The notes under the pieces were generated by a model. The model did not search any database. It worked only from the letters and a program-made list of their open reading frames with translations, and was not told the DNA's origin. Shown here one piece after another: positions 1-8,355 of a stretch of DNA of 64,000 nt (positions are counted from its first letter, which is position 1; every line of letters begins with the position of its first letter). A program made the translations under genes and the position numbers. Source of the stretch: Roseihalotalea indica (lineage in GTDB: Bacteria; Bacteroidota; Bacteroidia; Cytophagales; Cyclobacteriaceae); NCBI RefSeq assembly GCF_022458895.1, contig NZ_JAINFL010000003.1, positions 124,001-188,000 of the forward strand, written 5' to 3'.

Positions 1-307
1 GCTTTACGATTTGCTGCCCCTCTTCATCCAGGCTGAAAACTATTTTTTCGATGCCGTTCTCAGTTTTTGTCTGAACATAATACAGGCTTTCATTCAGGAA
101 AATAGGGCGGCCGGGGAGGGCTCCAATCTTAGTTAGTTCGTCTTTGATTTTCTCATTTACGCTTGCGGTTGTGAGAGGAACAATACCTGGCAGAAAGACA
201 TCTTCGATATTACCAAGCCTCTGTGGTTGGCCATTTTCTTCAATAAAGAAAGGGAAAATTTTCAGTAAGGTTTGAGGTCTGGTTTGCATAATAATTCCGG
301 TAGGCAT
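1..307 (-). CDS. Hypothetical protein, 3' end beyond the window
   Basis: An open frame runs from an ATG at 307 off the left edge without a stop, giving at least 102 residues. The product begins MPTGIIMQTRPQTL and shows no signal peptide, membrane segment or recognised domain. Its first 14 residues, and about 35 bases before its ATG, are almost the same as those of the gene at 401-928, so the two are probably paralogues or share a transferred 5' module. It lies last in a minus-strand series behind an ECF sigma factor and a membrane TPR protein and is probably co-transcribed with them. Function unknown. Confidence 0.7.
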   Translation of the reverse strand, partial: MPTGIIMQTRPQTLLKIFPFFIEENGQPQRLGNIEDVFLPGIVPLTTASVNEKIKDELTKIGALPGRPIFLNESLYYVQTKTENGIEKIVFSLDEEGQQIVK

Positions 308-400
308 AATTAGGAAAGGTTAAAGGTTAGTTAGTGTATAGATTCTTATGGTTTTACCAACCTGGGGGGTGAGTCTCAGGCTGAAAAATGTGTTGCTTAG

Positions 401-928
401 CTAAACGGAAATCACCTGAAATACCGATACGTATCGGGCAATACTCGTCAGGTCTCTTTCCTCACGGTCCAGTATTACTTCGTACACTCCGCTATATTCC
501 CGGTTATATTGCACCCGGCTTCCTTCTCTTATCTCATTAACTCTGGGGATACCAATAGCAATGAAATCGAATAGCTCATTGGTGAAGATATCTCTGAGGA
601 TACCATCCATATGAACGCGCGTTCCTGGCTGACCAAAACATACTTCTTGCCCGTTTATGCAGTTATTGGCTAGAGGAACACTACTTTTGCTATGATAGGT
701 TTTATACACATGGTTAATAGCCTGGCTCTCATCTCCGTTGGGGAGAAACTGTGCCAAGACGTCGCTCGAGTATTGGTTTTTGCCATTGACTAAATCGGCC
801 ATAGATAAGCCGGTTGCCTTAAGTTGCGTTTGGTGAGTTTCTAAATCATAGTTACCCTGTCCGTCATAGAATGAGGCAATTCTATTTAGGGTTCGGGGCC
901 TGGCTTGCATAATAATCCCGGTAGGCAT
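401..928 (-). CDS. Hypothetical protein sharing its N-terminus with the next gene
   Basis: Encodes 175 residues starting MPTGIIMQARPRTL. No signal peptide, transmembrane helix or known motif was seen. The start is supported by the near-identical start of the neighbour at 1-307, with similarity reaching about 30 bases upstream. After residue 20 the two proteins diverge and only a loose pattern (L..I..F....G) remains. It follows the TPR protein by 19 bases and is probably in the operon headed by the sigma factor. Three cysteines near the middle (residues about 89-97) stand out, but no metal-site pattern could be assigned. Function unknown. Confidence 0.75.
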   Translation of the reverse strand: MPTGIIMQARPRTLNRIASFYDGQGNYDLETHQTQLKATGLSMADLVNGKNQYSSDVLAQFLPNGDESQAINHVYKTYHSKSSVPLANNCINGQEVCFGQPGTRVHMDGILRDIFTNELFDFIAIGIPRVNEIREGSRVQYNREYSGVYEVILDREERDLTSIARYVSVFQVISV

Positions 929-947
929 GATTCATAAAAGTTTAAGG

Positions 948-1697
948 TTAGTAAATAGAGTCTAGTATATCTTTAACTTTTGGGCCGTAGTCTTCGGTGT
1001 TTTTAATAATTTCAAAGTGGCGAGTGGCTTCTTCCTTGTTATTCAATTTCAGGTAAGCCATTCCCAAATCCCAGTGGGTGCGCAAACGGGTTCGCTCGTC
1101 TATATCCTGGTATGTTAAAGCATGTTGCAGGGCTTCGGTTGCTTCTTGCGGCTGATTATTACTAAGATAGGCATTTCCCAAGTATAACCAAACGTAAGGG
1201 CGGTCTTCCTGGGTGCTGGCTTGGCGAAATAGTTCAATAGCCTGCTCGTATTGTTTTTCATAATACGCCTCAAAAGCAGCTGGTAATACCCAGGCACCAT
1301 CTTGCTCGCCCCGGTTTGCGCCACCCAGCGCCTGGTAAGGTTCGTAATGCTTCTCAAACAGCCGGGCATACACGCGCTCGTCCTGGTTCCAGTAATAGGG
1401 CACTCCCACAATCAGTAATAGGAGACTTGCAGCCACACCCCGGAAGAGCCATTTTGTCACGTTGGGGTGGTTTTCCGATTCAAAGTTCGCTACTTCCGCT
1501 TCCAGTGCTCTTACCTTCTGCCAGGCTTCCTGCTCGCCCTGGTAGCGGATTCCCTCGGCAATAGATTGGTATTCCTCCAGCCGCTGGCGTAACGTTTCCT
1601 TCTGATAAAGTTCGGTTTCAAAATCCACTCTTTCGGTTTCCGTCATTTCTTCATCCAGGTAACGTTGAATCATTCTATCGTATTCATTGTCAATCAT
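948..1697 (-). CDS. Membrane-anchored TPR protein, possible anti-sigma factor
   Basis: 249 residues. The N-terminal 80 are acidic and helical, starting MIDNEYDRMIQRYLDEEMT, which resembles the cytoplasmic end of Bacteroidota anti-sigma proteins. One hydrophobic segment follows at about residues 84-103. The C-terminal half holds two or three TPR-like helix pairs (for example PYVWLYLGNAYLSNNQPQEA). It overlaps the upstream ECF sigma gene by four bases (ATGA), which implies translational coupling and a sigma/anti-sigma pair. The TPR part would then lie outside the cytoplasm as sensor or scaffold. The anti-sigma role rests on position and architecture, not on a recognised domain. Confidence 0.8.
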   Translation of the reverse strand: MIDNEYDRMIQRYLDEEMTETERVDFETELYQKETLRQRLEEYQSIAEGIRYQGEQEAWQKVRALEAEVANFESENHPNVTKWLFRGVAASLLLLIVGVPYYWNQDERVYARLFEKHYEPYQALGGANRGEQDGAWVLPAAFEAYYEKQYEQAIELFRQASTQEDRPYVWLYLGNAYLSNNQPQEATEALQHALTYQDIDERTRLRTHWDLGMAYLKLNNKEEATRHFEIIKNTEDYGPKVKDILDSIY

Positions 1698-2281
1698 CTA
1701 TTCTGGGAATTGTCGTCTAACATTTTTCTCAGCCGCTGCATGCATTTATACTTTTGGTTTTTAGTAGTGGCTGCGTTTTTATACCCTAACCTTTCCGTAA
1801 TATACTCCATGCTGCGGTTTTCGTAGTAAACCATCATCAGGATTTGCCGGCAGGGCTCGCCTAGCTTATTTAGTGCTTCTTCCATTCGCTCGTATATGTG
1901 TTCTTTTTCTTTTTTTTGGTCGGTTTCCTGTTCATAGTCTTTCGTTTGTTCTTCTATCAGGGTATGTTCATATCGGCTATCATCCCGCTGCTGTTGATAA
2001 AACTTATTCTTTCCTATCCCAAACAGATAGGTTTTGATAGAAGCAGTAATATGCGTAAGCTTCCCCGACAAAATTTGGTTATAGAAGGTGAAAAAGGCGA
2101 GCTGGTAGTATTCTTTGGCATCGTCTTCCGAGCAATGATATTTCTTTCGCACCCACCGGATGAATTCCTTCCGGTACTGCTGGTAGGTTCTGGTAGTCAC
2201 AAGCTGATCACCCTCTCTGATATACTTTATGATATCGTTATCTGACATAGGTTTGGTACTGTTAGTGATCATAGCGCCCAT
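1694..2281 (-). CDS. ECF-type RNA polymerase sigma factor
   Basis: 195 residues of the sigma-70 family. Region 2 lies at about residues 28-95 (RKEFIRWVRKKY, then DDAKEYYQLAFFTFY). Region 4 lies at about 130-190 (LNKLGEPCRQILMMVYYEN followed by the helix-turn-helix MEYITERLGYKNAATTKNQ). The MEYI.ERLGY.N...T.NQKYKCM..L pattern is typical of Bacteroidota ECF factors paired with TPR or anti-sigma partners. In-frame ATGs at 2272 and 2248 are also possible starts, and the last (MSDNDIIKYIREGDQ) fits the usual family N-terminus. It heads the minus-strand operon and likely directs transcription of itself and the downstream genes. Confidence 0.9.
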   Translation of the reverse strand: MGAMITNSTKPMSDNDIIKYIREGDQLVTTRTYQQYRKEFIRWVRKKYHCSEDDAKEYYQLAFFTFYNQILSGKLTHITASIKTYLFGIGKNKFYQQQRDDSRYEHTLIEEQTKDYEQETDQKKEKEHIYERMEEALNKLGEPCRQILMMVYYENRSMEYITERLGYKNAATTKNQKYKCMQRLRKMLDDNSQNR

Positions 2282-2516
2282 TGGTAACCCTGTCTAAGGA
2301 AGTTACTGATAATTTTTTAGAAATTCTTACCTAAATGAACTACATCATATCTCAGAATCCCTAAAATAAAGATAAGCCCCAATTCCAGTAATCGGGTTTT
2401 ATCAGACGGAGGGAACCGCCAGTTAGCCTGCTGCGCAATCTGAAGATTATCCGGACAGAAAAACTGGTAATTTGGTGAGGGATAAAAAACAAAATTACGG
2501 TCAGTTAATAATAGAA

Positions 2517-2546
2517 AACCCCACTCTGGTAAAGCAGGGTGGGGTT
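2517..2546 (-). terminator. Rho-independent terminator
   Basis: A 12-bp stem (AACCCCACTCTG at 2517-2528, CAGGGTGGGGTT at 2535-2546, one wobble pair) with a 6-base loop. On the minus strand it is followed by TTTTCTATTATT. It therefore fits as terminator of the minus-strand lipoprotein gene that ends at 2686. Confidence 0.7.
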
Positions 2547-2581
2547 ACAGGTTTATTAGAGGAACAAAATACTATTAGACT

Positions 2582-2682
2582 TTATTACGGTTGATTTTGT
2601 ATGTGATGTTCGCCCTACTCAGAGTCACTCGAAGAGGACTCTGAGCGAGATAGAAATTTGATTGCAAAATCAACCGTAATAA
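2582..2682. repeat. Nested perfect inverted repeats, MITE-like
   Basis: Outer arms of 18 bp match perfectly as inverted copies (TTATTACGGTTGATTTTG at 2582-2599 and its complement at 2665-2682). Inside lies a second perfect 9-bp stem (CTCAGAGTC at 2618-2626, GACTCTGAG at 2637-2645). The 101-bp unit begins four bases after the stop of the lipoprotein gene. No clear target-site duplication was seen. It is the main content, with the terminator beside it, of the gene-free stretch 2282-2685. Confidence 0.7.
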
Positions 2683-2685
2683 TCT

Positions 2686-3396
2686 TTATTGACCTACTGT
2701 ATCGTTCAGGTCACTGCGGAGCAGAAGTGCGGCTGAAGTGCTGGCTACCAGAAGCTTCATTTCATCAGAAGCCGAGTTTTTAATAATGATCCGGCCTTTA
2801 TTCAGCACCTCTACGGCACCAATCACTTCGCCATCCAGCACAAACTCATAGCCCAGAGGTTCGCCCCAGGTGTTTTTACCCTGAGCCGTATGCTGTATCT
2901 CTCTCAGGTCTATCTGAGTATTCTGGTTTTGCAGCGTTCCGGTAAAATCGCGGGCCGGGAGTTTGTTGTAATTTTTCTGCACCAGAAACTCCCAGGGCGT
3001 AGCAGAATAATCTGTGACAATAGCTCCGGCAAATACATTCTGATCTTTTAATGAAAGTCGGAACATATCTTCCAGCATAGGAAGCTCCCGCTGCGTAGCT
3101 TTGCCCAGGCAGTATACGCTGGCCCGGTGCTCGCCTTCGTTCAGTTGAAATTGTAGCTTTTCTTTTGCGCCTTTAAACTGCACCAGAAACGGAATGTCAT
3201 AGCTGAAGGTCCAGCCGCGTTTAACTTCTTCCGATTGGTAAGGGCCAAAAGAAAGTTTCTGGTTAATAAGCCAGCCTTGCCGCCCTTCTACAGTCAGCGT
3301 TTGAGAGTCGTTAACCAGGGTGTCGTTTACCATCATCGAGGATGAACATCCCATACTGATAGCAGTAAACCAAAGCAGGATTCTTGAGGTTTTCAT
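2686..3396 (-). CDS. Hypothetical lipoprotein
   Basis: The chosen start gives 236 residues with a lipoprotein signal, MKTSRILLWFTAISMGC, placing the modified cysteine at residue 17. A longer frame from 3468 would put 24 unlikely residues before it. The rest is a soluble, beta-rich periplasmic domain (SFGPYQSEEVKRGWTFSYDI, then CLGKATQRELPMLE) of no family I can name. It stands alone on its strand, with a nested inverted repeat and a terminator downstream. Function unknown. Confidence 0.8.
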   Translation of the reverse strand: MKTSRILLWFTAISMGCSSSMMVNDTLVNDSQTLTVEGRQGWLINQKLSFGPYQSEEVKRGWTFSYDIPFLVQFKGAKEKLQFQLNEGEHRASVYCLGKATQRELPMLEDMFRLSLKDQNVFAGAIVTDYSATPWEFLVQKNYNKLPARDFTGTLQNQNTQIDLREIQHTAQGKNTWGEPLGYEFVLDGEVIGAVEVLNKGRIIIKNSASDEMKLLVASTSAALLLRSDLNDTVGQ

Positions 3397-3574
3397 GGGG
3401 TTATGTGTTGTTAAGTGGGGTTGAGAATACTGGATGCATACGTTTTTGTTCCGGAAAAGATGCTGCAAAAAGACATCTTGAAAAAAATATTTATCCGGCT
3501 CATCCGATTGAATATACAGAGGCGAAGACGGAAGAGTGGAAACGGGAGGTAGTTGGCTGCCCGCAAACGCATAG

Positions 3575-3632
3575 CATAAAGCAAATCAACAATCAACCAT
3601 TGAGCAATATGACAATTAACAATTCAATGTAA
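3575..3632. repeat. Degenerate 7-8-nt repeat array (CAAT type)
   Basis: The gap before the methyltransferase is built from steps of about 7-8 nt around CAAT (CAATCAA, GCAATAT, GACAATT, AACAATT, CAATGTA) and runs up to its start codon. Related arrays lie at 7019, 7095, 8268, 62010, 63493 and 63668. Confidence 0.5.
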
Positions 3633-3633
3633 C

Positions 3634-4161
3634 ATGCAATTGACAGAAGCAATTCAACTGATACAAGGGGCGCCAATTCCTGATGAGCAACCGGGAGTTT
3701 GGGCTGATTTAGGGTGTGGCAGTGGGCTTTTTACCCAGGCATTGGGTAACCTGCTGCCGGAGCAAAGTGTCATTTATGCAGTAGATCAAAAACCACAAAA
3801 AATTACTCAGGCAGACGATAAAAATTTGGAAATCAAGTTTTTACAGGCTGATTTTGAAAGAGATATAGAGCAGCTTCCCGTACTGCAAGGGGTGCTAATG
3901 GCCAATGCCCTGCATTATGTTAAAGATAAGCCGGGTTTTCTTCAGCGGCTGCAAAAAAAGCTTGCTGATTCCAGTATGTTTATCTTGGTAGAGTATGATT
4001 CGCTTAGGGCAAATCCGTGGGTGCCGTACCCCCTGAGTTTCGCACAGGCCGGACAATTATGCCAGGAAATGGGATTTAGCCAATTGACTAAACTAGCCGA
4101 GCGGCCGTCACGGTTTCGGCAGGGAAACATCTATGCGGCTTACTGCTGGGTTAATACTTAA
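3634..4161 (+). CDS. Class I SAM-dependent methyltransferase
   Basis: 175 residues. Motif I is clear at about residues 24-33 (VWADLGCGSG), followed by an acidic loop (YAVDQ) and a motif-II-like stretch with an aspartate (LQADFE), as in Rossmann-fold methyltransferases of the Methyltransf_11/25 type. It is shorter than the usual 200-250 residues but looks complete. The substrate cannot be told from sequence. It stands alone, convergent with the AraC gene downstream. Confidence 0.8.
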   Translation: MQLTEAIQLIQGAPIPDEQPGVWADLGCGSGLFTQALGNLLPEQSVIYAVDQKPQKITQADDKNLEIKFLQADFERDIEQLPVLQGVLMANALHYVKDKPGFLQRLQKKLADSSMFILVEYDSLRANPWVPYPLSFAQAGQLCQEMGFSQLTKLAERPSRFRQGNIYAAYCWVNT

Positions 4162-4300
4162 ATTTATAGGAAGTAGGAAACAGTAAAGGTGCTCGCACGG
4201 CCTGCTAACCGCCCCCCACCTCCAAACCGCTTATATCATAATTGAGATCAACTGTAACTGAGAAGTTAAAGTTTAGTAGGCAGAAGTAAGCCGCTACGGT

Positions 4301-5230
4301 TTAATATCCGGAAAGCTGCGGTGTTGTTTTTGCCTGATACTCACTGGGCGAGAGTTTCTTCTTACGTTTGAACATACGGTTGAAATACGATCGGCTCTCA
4401 AAACCACATTCCATGTATACCTCTTTAATTTTACGGTTGGGGTCTTGCAATAAGCTGACCGCCAGCTTAATACGTTCATCATTAATAAAATCTACCGGAG
4501 ATACTCCCAGTTCATTCTTAAATACCCGGTGAAAGTGTGATTCGCTCATGCACGCTTTCTCACTTAGCGTTTCTATGCTTAATGGCTGATGGAGGTTTTC
4601 GCGAATATAATGAATGACAGATGCCAAACGGTTATCGTTTCTCATGCCCAGCGTCTGCTCCGTATAGATTTTTCTTGCATTGGCCTGCAAAATGCGGATG
4701 ATCAGCTCCTGCAACATATTATCTACAAACAGATCTTTAGAGGGGTGATCTTCAGTAAACAGAAACAGCAGCCGTTGTAGAATCTGGTAAATTCCTACAT
4801 CATTCGTGAAGTGAAAATTATAATCTACCAGCTTCCATTCTTTGTCATCTACCTTAGGCATATGCTCATTCATTCGGCTAATCACGTCCCCGATTTTTTC
4901 TTCGGCGATCGCCATAGCCAGGCAACGAGTAGGGTTGGTTTCATCTGCCTCAGGAAAGTCAATGCACATCAACTCATTAGAGGGCAGAATCAGAGATTCG
5001 CCGGGTAAAAAATTAAAGGATTGCTGGTCGCGCAGGTGCATGATCTTTTTACCGCGTAGCATGCTGGCCAGCACCGGTTGGTCAAATTGCAGCAAAACCC
5101 GCTCGGCATGCTGGTGAGTTTCAAACACGTGCAAAGCGGCATTATTAAGCGTGTACGACGTCTGGTTTTCTACCAGAGTTTCCAGCCTTCTCTCCCGGTA
5201 ATAATGATTCGGTAACTGCATGGAGCACAC
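4301..5230 (-). CDS. AraC family transcriptional regulator
   Basis: 309 residues. The N-terminal domain (about 1-190) resembles the AraC_N type and carries a cupin-like stretch (FLPGESLILPSNELMCIDFP). The C-terminal 100 residues hold two helix-turn-helix motifs (LSIETLSEKACMSESHFHRVF and KIKEVYMECGFESRSYFNRMF) ending in the family signature F.R....SPSEY. Starts at 5230 or at the ATG 9 bases downstream (MQLPNHYY) are both possible. It is divergent from an aldehyde dehydrogenase across a 255-bp gap, so that gene is the probable target. Confidence 0.9.
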   Translation of the reverse strand: MCSMQLPNHYYRERRLETLVENQTSYTLNNAALHVFETHQHAERVLLQFDQPVLASMLRGKKIMHLRDQQSFNFLPGESLILPSNELMCIDFPEADETNPTRCLAMAIAEEKIGDVISRMNEHMPKVDDKEWKLVDYNFHFTNDVGIYQILQRLLFLFTEDHPSKDLFVDNMLQELIIRILQANARKIYTEQTLGMRNDNRLASVIHYIRENLHQPLSIETLSEKACMSESHFHRVFKNELGVSPVDFINDERIKLAVSLLQDPNRKIKEVYMECGFESRSYFNRMFKRKKKLSPSEYQAKTTPQLSGY

Positions 5231-5388
5231 AATTAGTTATTGGTAAATACTTAATAATACCGATGTTCAGATAATGAATATACAATTTAATTGATATTAT
5301 TGCTCTCATTTTTAAGAAAATAATAGTGTTTGAGAGTATTGTACATGATGTTGATAGAATACGTCAGCAGTTTGTTCAAATCCTTTTA

Positions 5389-5396
5389 TAGCTTTG
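5389..5396 (+). promoter_or_regulatory. Candidate -7 promoter box for the aldehyde dehydrogenase
   Basis: TAGCTTTG matches the Bacteroidota -7 consensus TAnnTTTG about 90 bases before the start codon. A TTTG at 5371-5374 could be the -33 element, but its spacing (14 bases) is shorter than the usual 19-21, so this is tentative. Confidence 0.35.
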
Positions 5397-5402
5397 ATAA
5401 CT

Positions 5403-5439
5403 GCCGTAATAACCTGTTGATCTGGTAATACGTTACGGC
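5403..5439 (+). promoter_or_regulatory. Inverted repeat in aldehyde dehydrogenase leader, operator or attenuator
   Basis: GCCGTAA at 5403-5409 pairs with TTACGGC at 5433-5439, with extra ACC/GGT pairing inside, and TTTTTT follows at 5442-5447. It sits about 45 bases before the start codon and downstream of the candidate promoter box. It could be an AraC-type operator or a terminator-like attenuator. Confidence 0.4.
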
Positions 5440-5485
5440 TGTTTTTTCAATAGTAAATGAGCAAAAACCTAAACCGTTACGTACC

Positions 5486-7009
5486 ATGAGTGATGTACAA
5501 ACAACCTCGCAAAATGCGATAGAAAAACCCAAATTCAAGGATCAGTACGACAACTACATTGGAGGAAAATGGACTCCCCCGGTCAAAGGGCAGTACTTTG
5601 AAAATATCTCCCCGGTAGATGGCAATAGCTTTACCAAAATAGCCCGCTCATCGGCAGAAGATATTGAGGCTGCCATTGATGCCGCCTGGAAAGCCGCTCC
5701 TGAATGGAACAACTCTTCGGCAACCTACCGCAGTAATATGCTGCTGAAAATTGCCGACGTCATAGAGAAAAATATTGAGGGGCTGGCCCGGGCCGAAACC
5801 TGGGACAACGGAAAAGCCGTACGCGAAACGATGAACGCCGACCTGCCCCTGGCTGTGGATCACTTCCGCTACTTTGCCGGGGTCATCCGCGCAGAAGAGG
5901 GCTCGGTGAGTGAACTGGACTCTACCACCGTTTCATTAAACGTGCCGGAGCCCCTGGGTGTAGTAGGGCAGATCATTCCCTGGAATTTTCCAATTCTGAT
6001 GGCTACTTGGAAAGTTGCACCGGCCCTGGCGGCGGGTAACTGCATTGTGCTAAAGCCCGCCGAGCAAACTCCGGTAAGTATTATGGTGCTCATGGAGCTG
6101 ATTGAAGATATTCTTCCGGCCGGGGTGCTGAACATCGTGAACGGTTTTGGTGCCGAAGCCGGTAAGCCCTTGGCCTCCAGCCCTCGCATCAACAAAGTGG
6201 CCTTCACCGGCGAAACCACCACCGGGCAACTGATCATGCAATATGCCTCTAAAAATATTACTCCGGTAACCCTGGAGCTGGGTGGCAAATCTCCCAACGT
6301 CTTCTTTGAGAGCATTATGGATGCCGACGATGAGTTCTTTGATAAGTGTCTGGAAGGAGCCGTTATGTTTGCCTTTAATCAGGGTGAGGTATGTACCTGC
6401 CCGTCTCGTTTGCTGGTGCAGGAAAGTATCTACGATAAATTTATGGAGCGGGTAGTGGAGCGCACCAAAGCCATCAAACTGGGGCACCCGCTGGACCCCG
6501 ATACGATGATGGGCGCGCAGGCTTCTAACGATCAGTATGAGAAGATTCTGAACTACATCAATATCGGAAAGGAAGAAGGTTGCGAGGTGCTGACCGGGGG
6601 TGAAGCCGCTTACAACGAGGGGCTGGAAGGAGGATTTTATATTCAGCCAACCATTCTGAAGGGCAATAACAAGATGCGCGTATTCCAGGAAGAAATCTTC
6701 GGTCCGGTTGTCTGTGTAACTACTTTCAAAGACGAAGCTGAGGCCATTGAGATTGCCAACGATACCCTGTACGGACTGGGAGCGGGCGTCTGGACACGCG
6801 ATACTCATCAGGCTTATCAGATCTCAAGAGCAATTAAAGCGGGCCGGGTGTGGGTTAACTGCTATCATCACTATCCAGCTCACGCCCCTTTCGGTGGCTA
6901 CAAGCACTCGGGTATTGGTCGGGAAAATCACAAGATGATGCTCAACCACTACCGTCAGACCAAGAACATGCTAATCTCCTACGACAAAAAAGCACAGGGA
7001 TTTTTTTAA
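5486..7009 (+). CDS. NAD-dependent aldehyde dehydrogenase (AldB/ExaC/AcoD type)
   Basis: 507 residues, full family length. Oxidises aldehydes to acids in the cytoplasm. The catalytic glutamate is E264 in [10 protein letters not shown] and the nucleophile is C303 in [11 protein letters not shown]; this GEVCTCPSR form is the mark of the AldB/ExaC group that handles acetaldehyde and similar short aldehydes. The motif [20 protein letters not shown] (about 165-185) is the cofactor-binding region. A DUF779 gene follows and an AraC regulator is divergent, an arrangement often found for alcohol or aldehyde catabolism genes. The exact substrate is inferred only. Confidence 0.95.
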   Translation: MSDVQTTSQNAIEKPKFKDQYDNYIGGKWTPPVKGQYFENISPVDGNSFTKIARSSAEDIEAAIDAAWKAAPEWNNSSATYRSNMLLKIADVIEKNIEGLARAETWDNGKAVRETMNADLPLAVDHFRYFAGVIRAEEGSVSELDSTTVSLNVPEPLGVVGQIIPWNFPILMATWKVAPALAAGNCIVLKPAEQTPVSIMVLMELIEDILPAGVLNIVNGFGAEAGKPLASSPRINKVAFTGETTTGQLIMQYASKNITPVTLELGGKSPNVFFESIMDADDEFFDKCLEGAVMFAFNQGEVCTCPSRLLVQESIYDKFMERVVERTKAIKLGHPLDPDTMMGAQASNDQYEKILNYINIGKEEGCEVLTGGEAAYNEGLEGGFYIQPTILKGNNKMRVFQEEIFGPVVCVTTFKDEAEAIEIANDTLYGLGAGVWTRDTHQAYQISRAIKAGRVWVNCYHHYPAHAPFGGYKHSGIGRENHKMMLNHYRQTKNMLISYDKKAQGFF

Positions 7010-7018
7010 TCAAATAAA

Positions 7019-7055
7019 GGGGTGAAAGGTAAAGGGTTAATGGTAGAGGGTTTTA
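7019..7055. repeat. Heptad repeat array, G-rich arm
   Basis: Successive 7-nt steps GGGTGAA, AGGTAAA, GGGTTAA, TGGTAGA, GGGTTTT begin about ten bases after the aldehyde dehydrogenase stop. It faces a C-rich array of the opposite sense at 7095-7136. Confidence 0.55.
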
Positions 7056-7094
7056 GTTTTAAGAACCAGAAATTTTACCAGTTATTTTTTCTTA

Positions 7095-7136
7095 GCTCTT
7101 CACCATTTACCCTTCACCCTAAACCGCATACCCTAT
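7095..7136. repeat. Heptad repeat array, C-rich arm
   Basis: Steps CCATTTA, CCCTTCA, CCCTAAA, CCGCATA, CCCTATT end a few bases before the DUF779 start. It is roughly the inverse complement of the array at 7019-7055, so a transcript could fold the two together across about 40 bases. Confidence 0.55.
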
Positions 7137-7141
7137 TTTTT

Positions 7142-7516
7142 ATGACTGAACGAGTAAGGATAACTGAGAGAGCAAAAGAAGTAATTGATGAACTTCGGGA
7201 ACAGCATGGTGAACTGATGTTTCATCAGAGTGGTGGGTGTTGCGATGGGTCCTCGCCCATGTGTTTTCCCAAAGGAGAACTGATGCTCGACGAGAGTGAC
7301 GTATGGCTGGGTGACATTCACGGATGTGAATTTTACATGTCCAAAGCCCAGTTTGAGTACTGGAAGCACACGCAGCTTACGGTAGACGTGGTGCAGGGGC
7401 GCGGCGCTAGTTTCTCTCTGGAAATACCGCTGGGGTTGCGTTTCGTAATTAAGTCTCGCCTTTATTCGGAAGAAGAGATGGGGCAGCTCAACTCAATACG
7501 CTTTGGTGAATCTTAA
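7142..7516 (+). CDS. DUF779 family protein, aldehyde dehydrogenase partner
   Basis: 124 residues from the ATG at 7142. An in-frame start at 7022 lies inside the heptad repeats and is unlikely. The HQSGGCCDGSSPMCFPKGE stretch (about residues 27-45) with clustered cysteines, and the downstream DVWLGDIHGCEFYM, match DUF779 (PF05610), small proteins regularly encoded next to AldB/ExaC-type aldehyde dehydrogenases. The cysteines suggest metal or redox chemistry, but the biochemical role is not established. It lies 132 bases after the dehydrogenase and shares its terminator, so the two probably form an operon. Confidence 0.9.
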   Translation: MTERVRITERAKEVIDELREQHGELMFHQSGGCCDGSSPMCFPKGELMLDESDVWLGDIHGCEFYMSKAQFEYWKHTQLTVDVVQGRGASFSLEIPLGLRFVIKSRLYSEEEMGQLNSIRFGES

Positions 7517-7558
7517 GCTTTTTGCGTAAGGATTATATTGGTAATACTTAAGCTAGTT

Positions 7559-7596
7559 AAAACCGTTTCCCTCGTGGTGAAGCGGTTTTTTTATTT
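7559..7596 (+). terminator. Rho-independent terminator
   Basis: AAAACCG at 7559-7565 pairs with CGGTTTT at 7583-7589, the stem extends inward with TTC/GAA pairs, and a T-rich run (TTTTTTATTTTTT) follows. It ends the aldehyde dehydrogenase / DUF779 transcript. Confidence 0.8.
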
Positions 7597-7787
7597 TTTC
7601 CGGAATGGATTGATGAGCTAGACTCAAGATCTATAGCCTCATCTGGGGCTGATAAAAAACGCAAGCCAGTTGGTGCTGACAAACAGATAGAGAAAGGAAT
7701 TGAGCATTCATCCACCTCATAATTCTAAACTTTCGTAATTTAGATACTTGTTTAATGAAGTTGCCATGCACGAAGCGAAGAATATCT

Positions 7788-8273
7788 ATGGAAGAACCAG
7801 TTATTACTGAAATGAAAGAAAAGATGCTGGTAGGTTTACGCATCATGACCACTCTCTCGGAGAACAAAACTGCTCCGCTATGGCAACAATTCATGTCTCA
7901 TCGGAATGAAATCAGGCATCAGGTGGGAAGAGAACTGTACTCAGTGCAGGCCTTTGACCCCTTTACCATGATGGACACATTTACTTCGGAAACCAGGTTT
8001 GAGAAATGGGCCGCAGTAGAAGTGTCTGCCGTTGAGGCGCTGCCGGAAGGGATGAAGGTATACATACTTACCGGGGGAAAATATGCGGTATTCAAGCATA
8101 AAGGACTGGCCAGCACCTTTCCAAAAACATTACAGCATATATTTGAGGTCTGGTTACCTGATTCTAAGTATGAACTTGACTCTCGGGCACATTTTGAAAT
8201 CATGGGAGAAAAATACCTTGGCCCTGATGATCCCAATTCAGAAGAAGATATTTGGGTACCCATTAAGCAATGA
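7788..8273 (+). CDS. GyrI-like / AraC effector-binding domain protein
   Basis: 161 residues from the ATG at 7788 (MEEPVITEMKEKMLVGLRI); a start at 7755 would add 11 residues untypical of the family. Stand-alone GyrI-like small-molecule-binding domain: a paired alpha-beta-beta fold with the closing segment GKYAVFKHKGLASTFPKTLQ and the conserved aromatic W...S.YELDSRAHFEIM. Such proteins bind or sequester hydrophobic ligands, some as hydrolases. No DNA-binding domain is fused. Its last codon and stop (CAATGA) are the first unit of the repeat array at 8268. Confidence 0.85.
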   Translation: MEEPVITEMKEKMLVGLRIMTTLSENKTAPLWQQFMSHRNEIRHQVGRELYSVQAFDPFTMMDTFTSETRFEKWAAVEVSAVEALPEGMKVYILTGGKYAVFKHKGLASTFPKTLQHIFEVWLPDSKYELDSRAHFEIMGEKYLGPDDPNSEEDIWVPIKQ

Positions 8274-8340
8274 ACAATGAACAATGAGCGGTGTGCAATG
8301 AACAATAACCGAATCATCAATCATTACTCACTAATCATTA
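8268..8340. repeat. Heptad arrays CAATGAA and AATCATT
   Basis: First block: CAATGAA units (CAATGAA, CAATGAG, and again after a short break). Second block: AATCATC, AATCATT, ACTCACT, AATCATT. The array starts inside the last codon of the GyrI-like gene and ends about 15 bases before the carboxylesterase start. Confidence 0.65.
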
Positions 8341-8355
8341 AAAACCTAACACACT

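Noticed and set aside
3411..3596. 61-residue minus-strand frame upstream of the lipoprotein
   Set aside because: It overlaps the non-coding 5' part of the lipoprotein frame and a repeat array; composition is not protein-like.
6050..6808. Long minus-strand frame inside the aldehyde dehydrogenase
   Set aside because: A shadow of the well-supported plus-strand gene; no independent motif.
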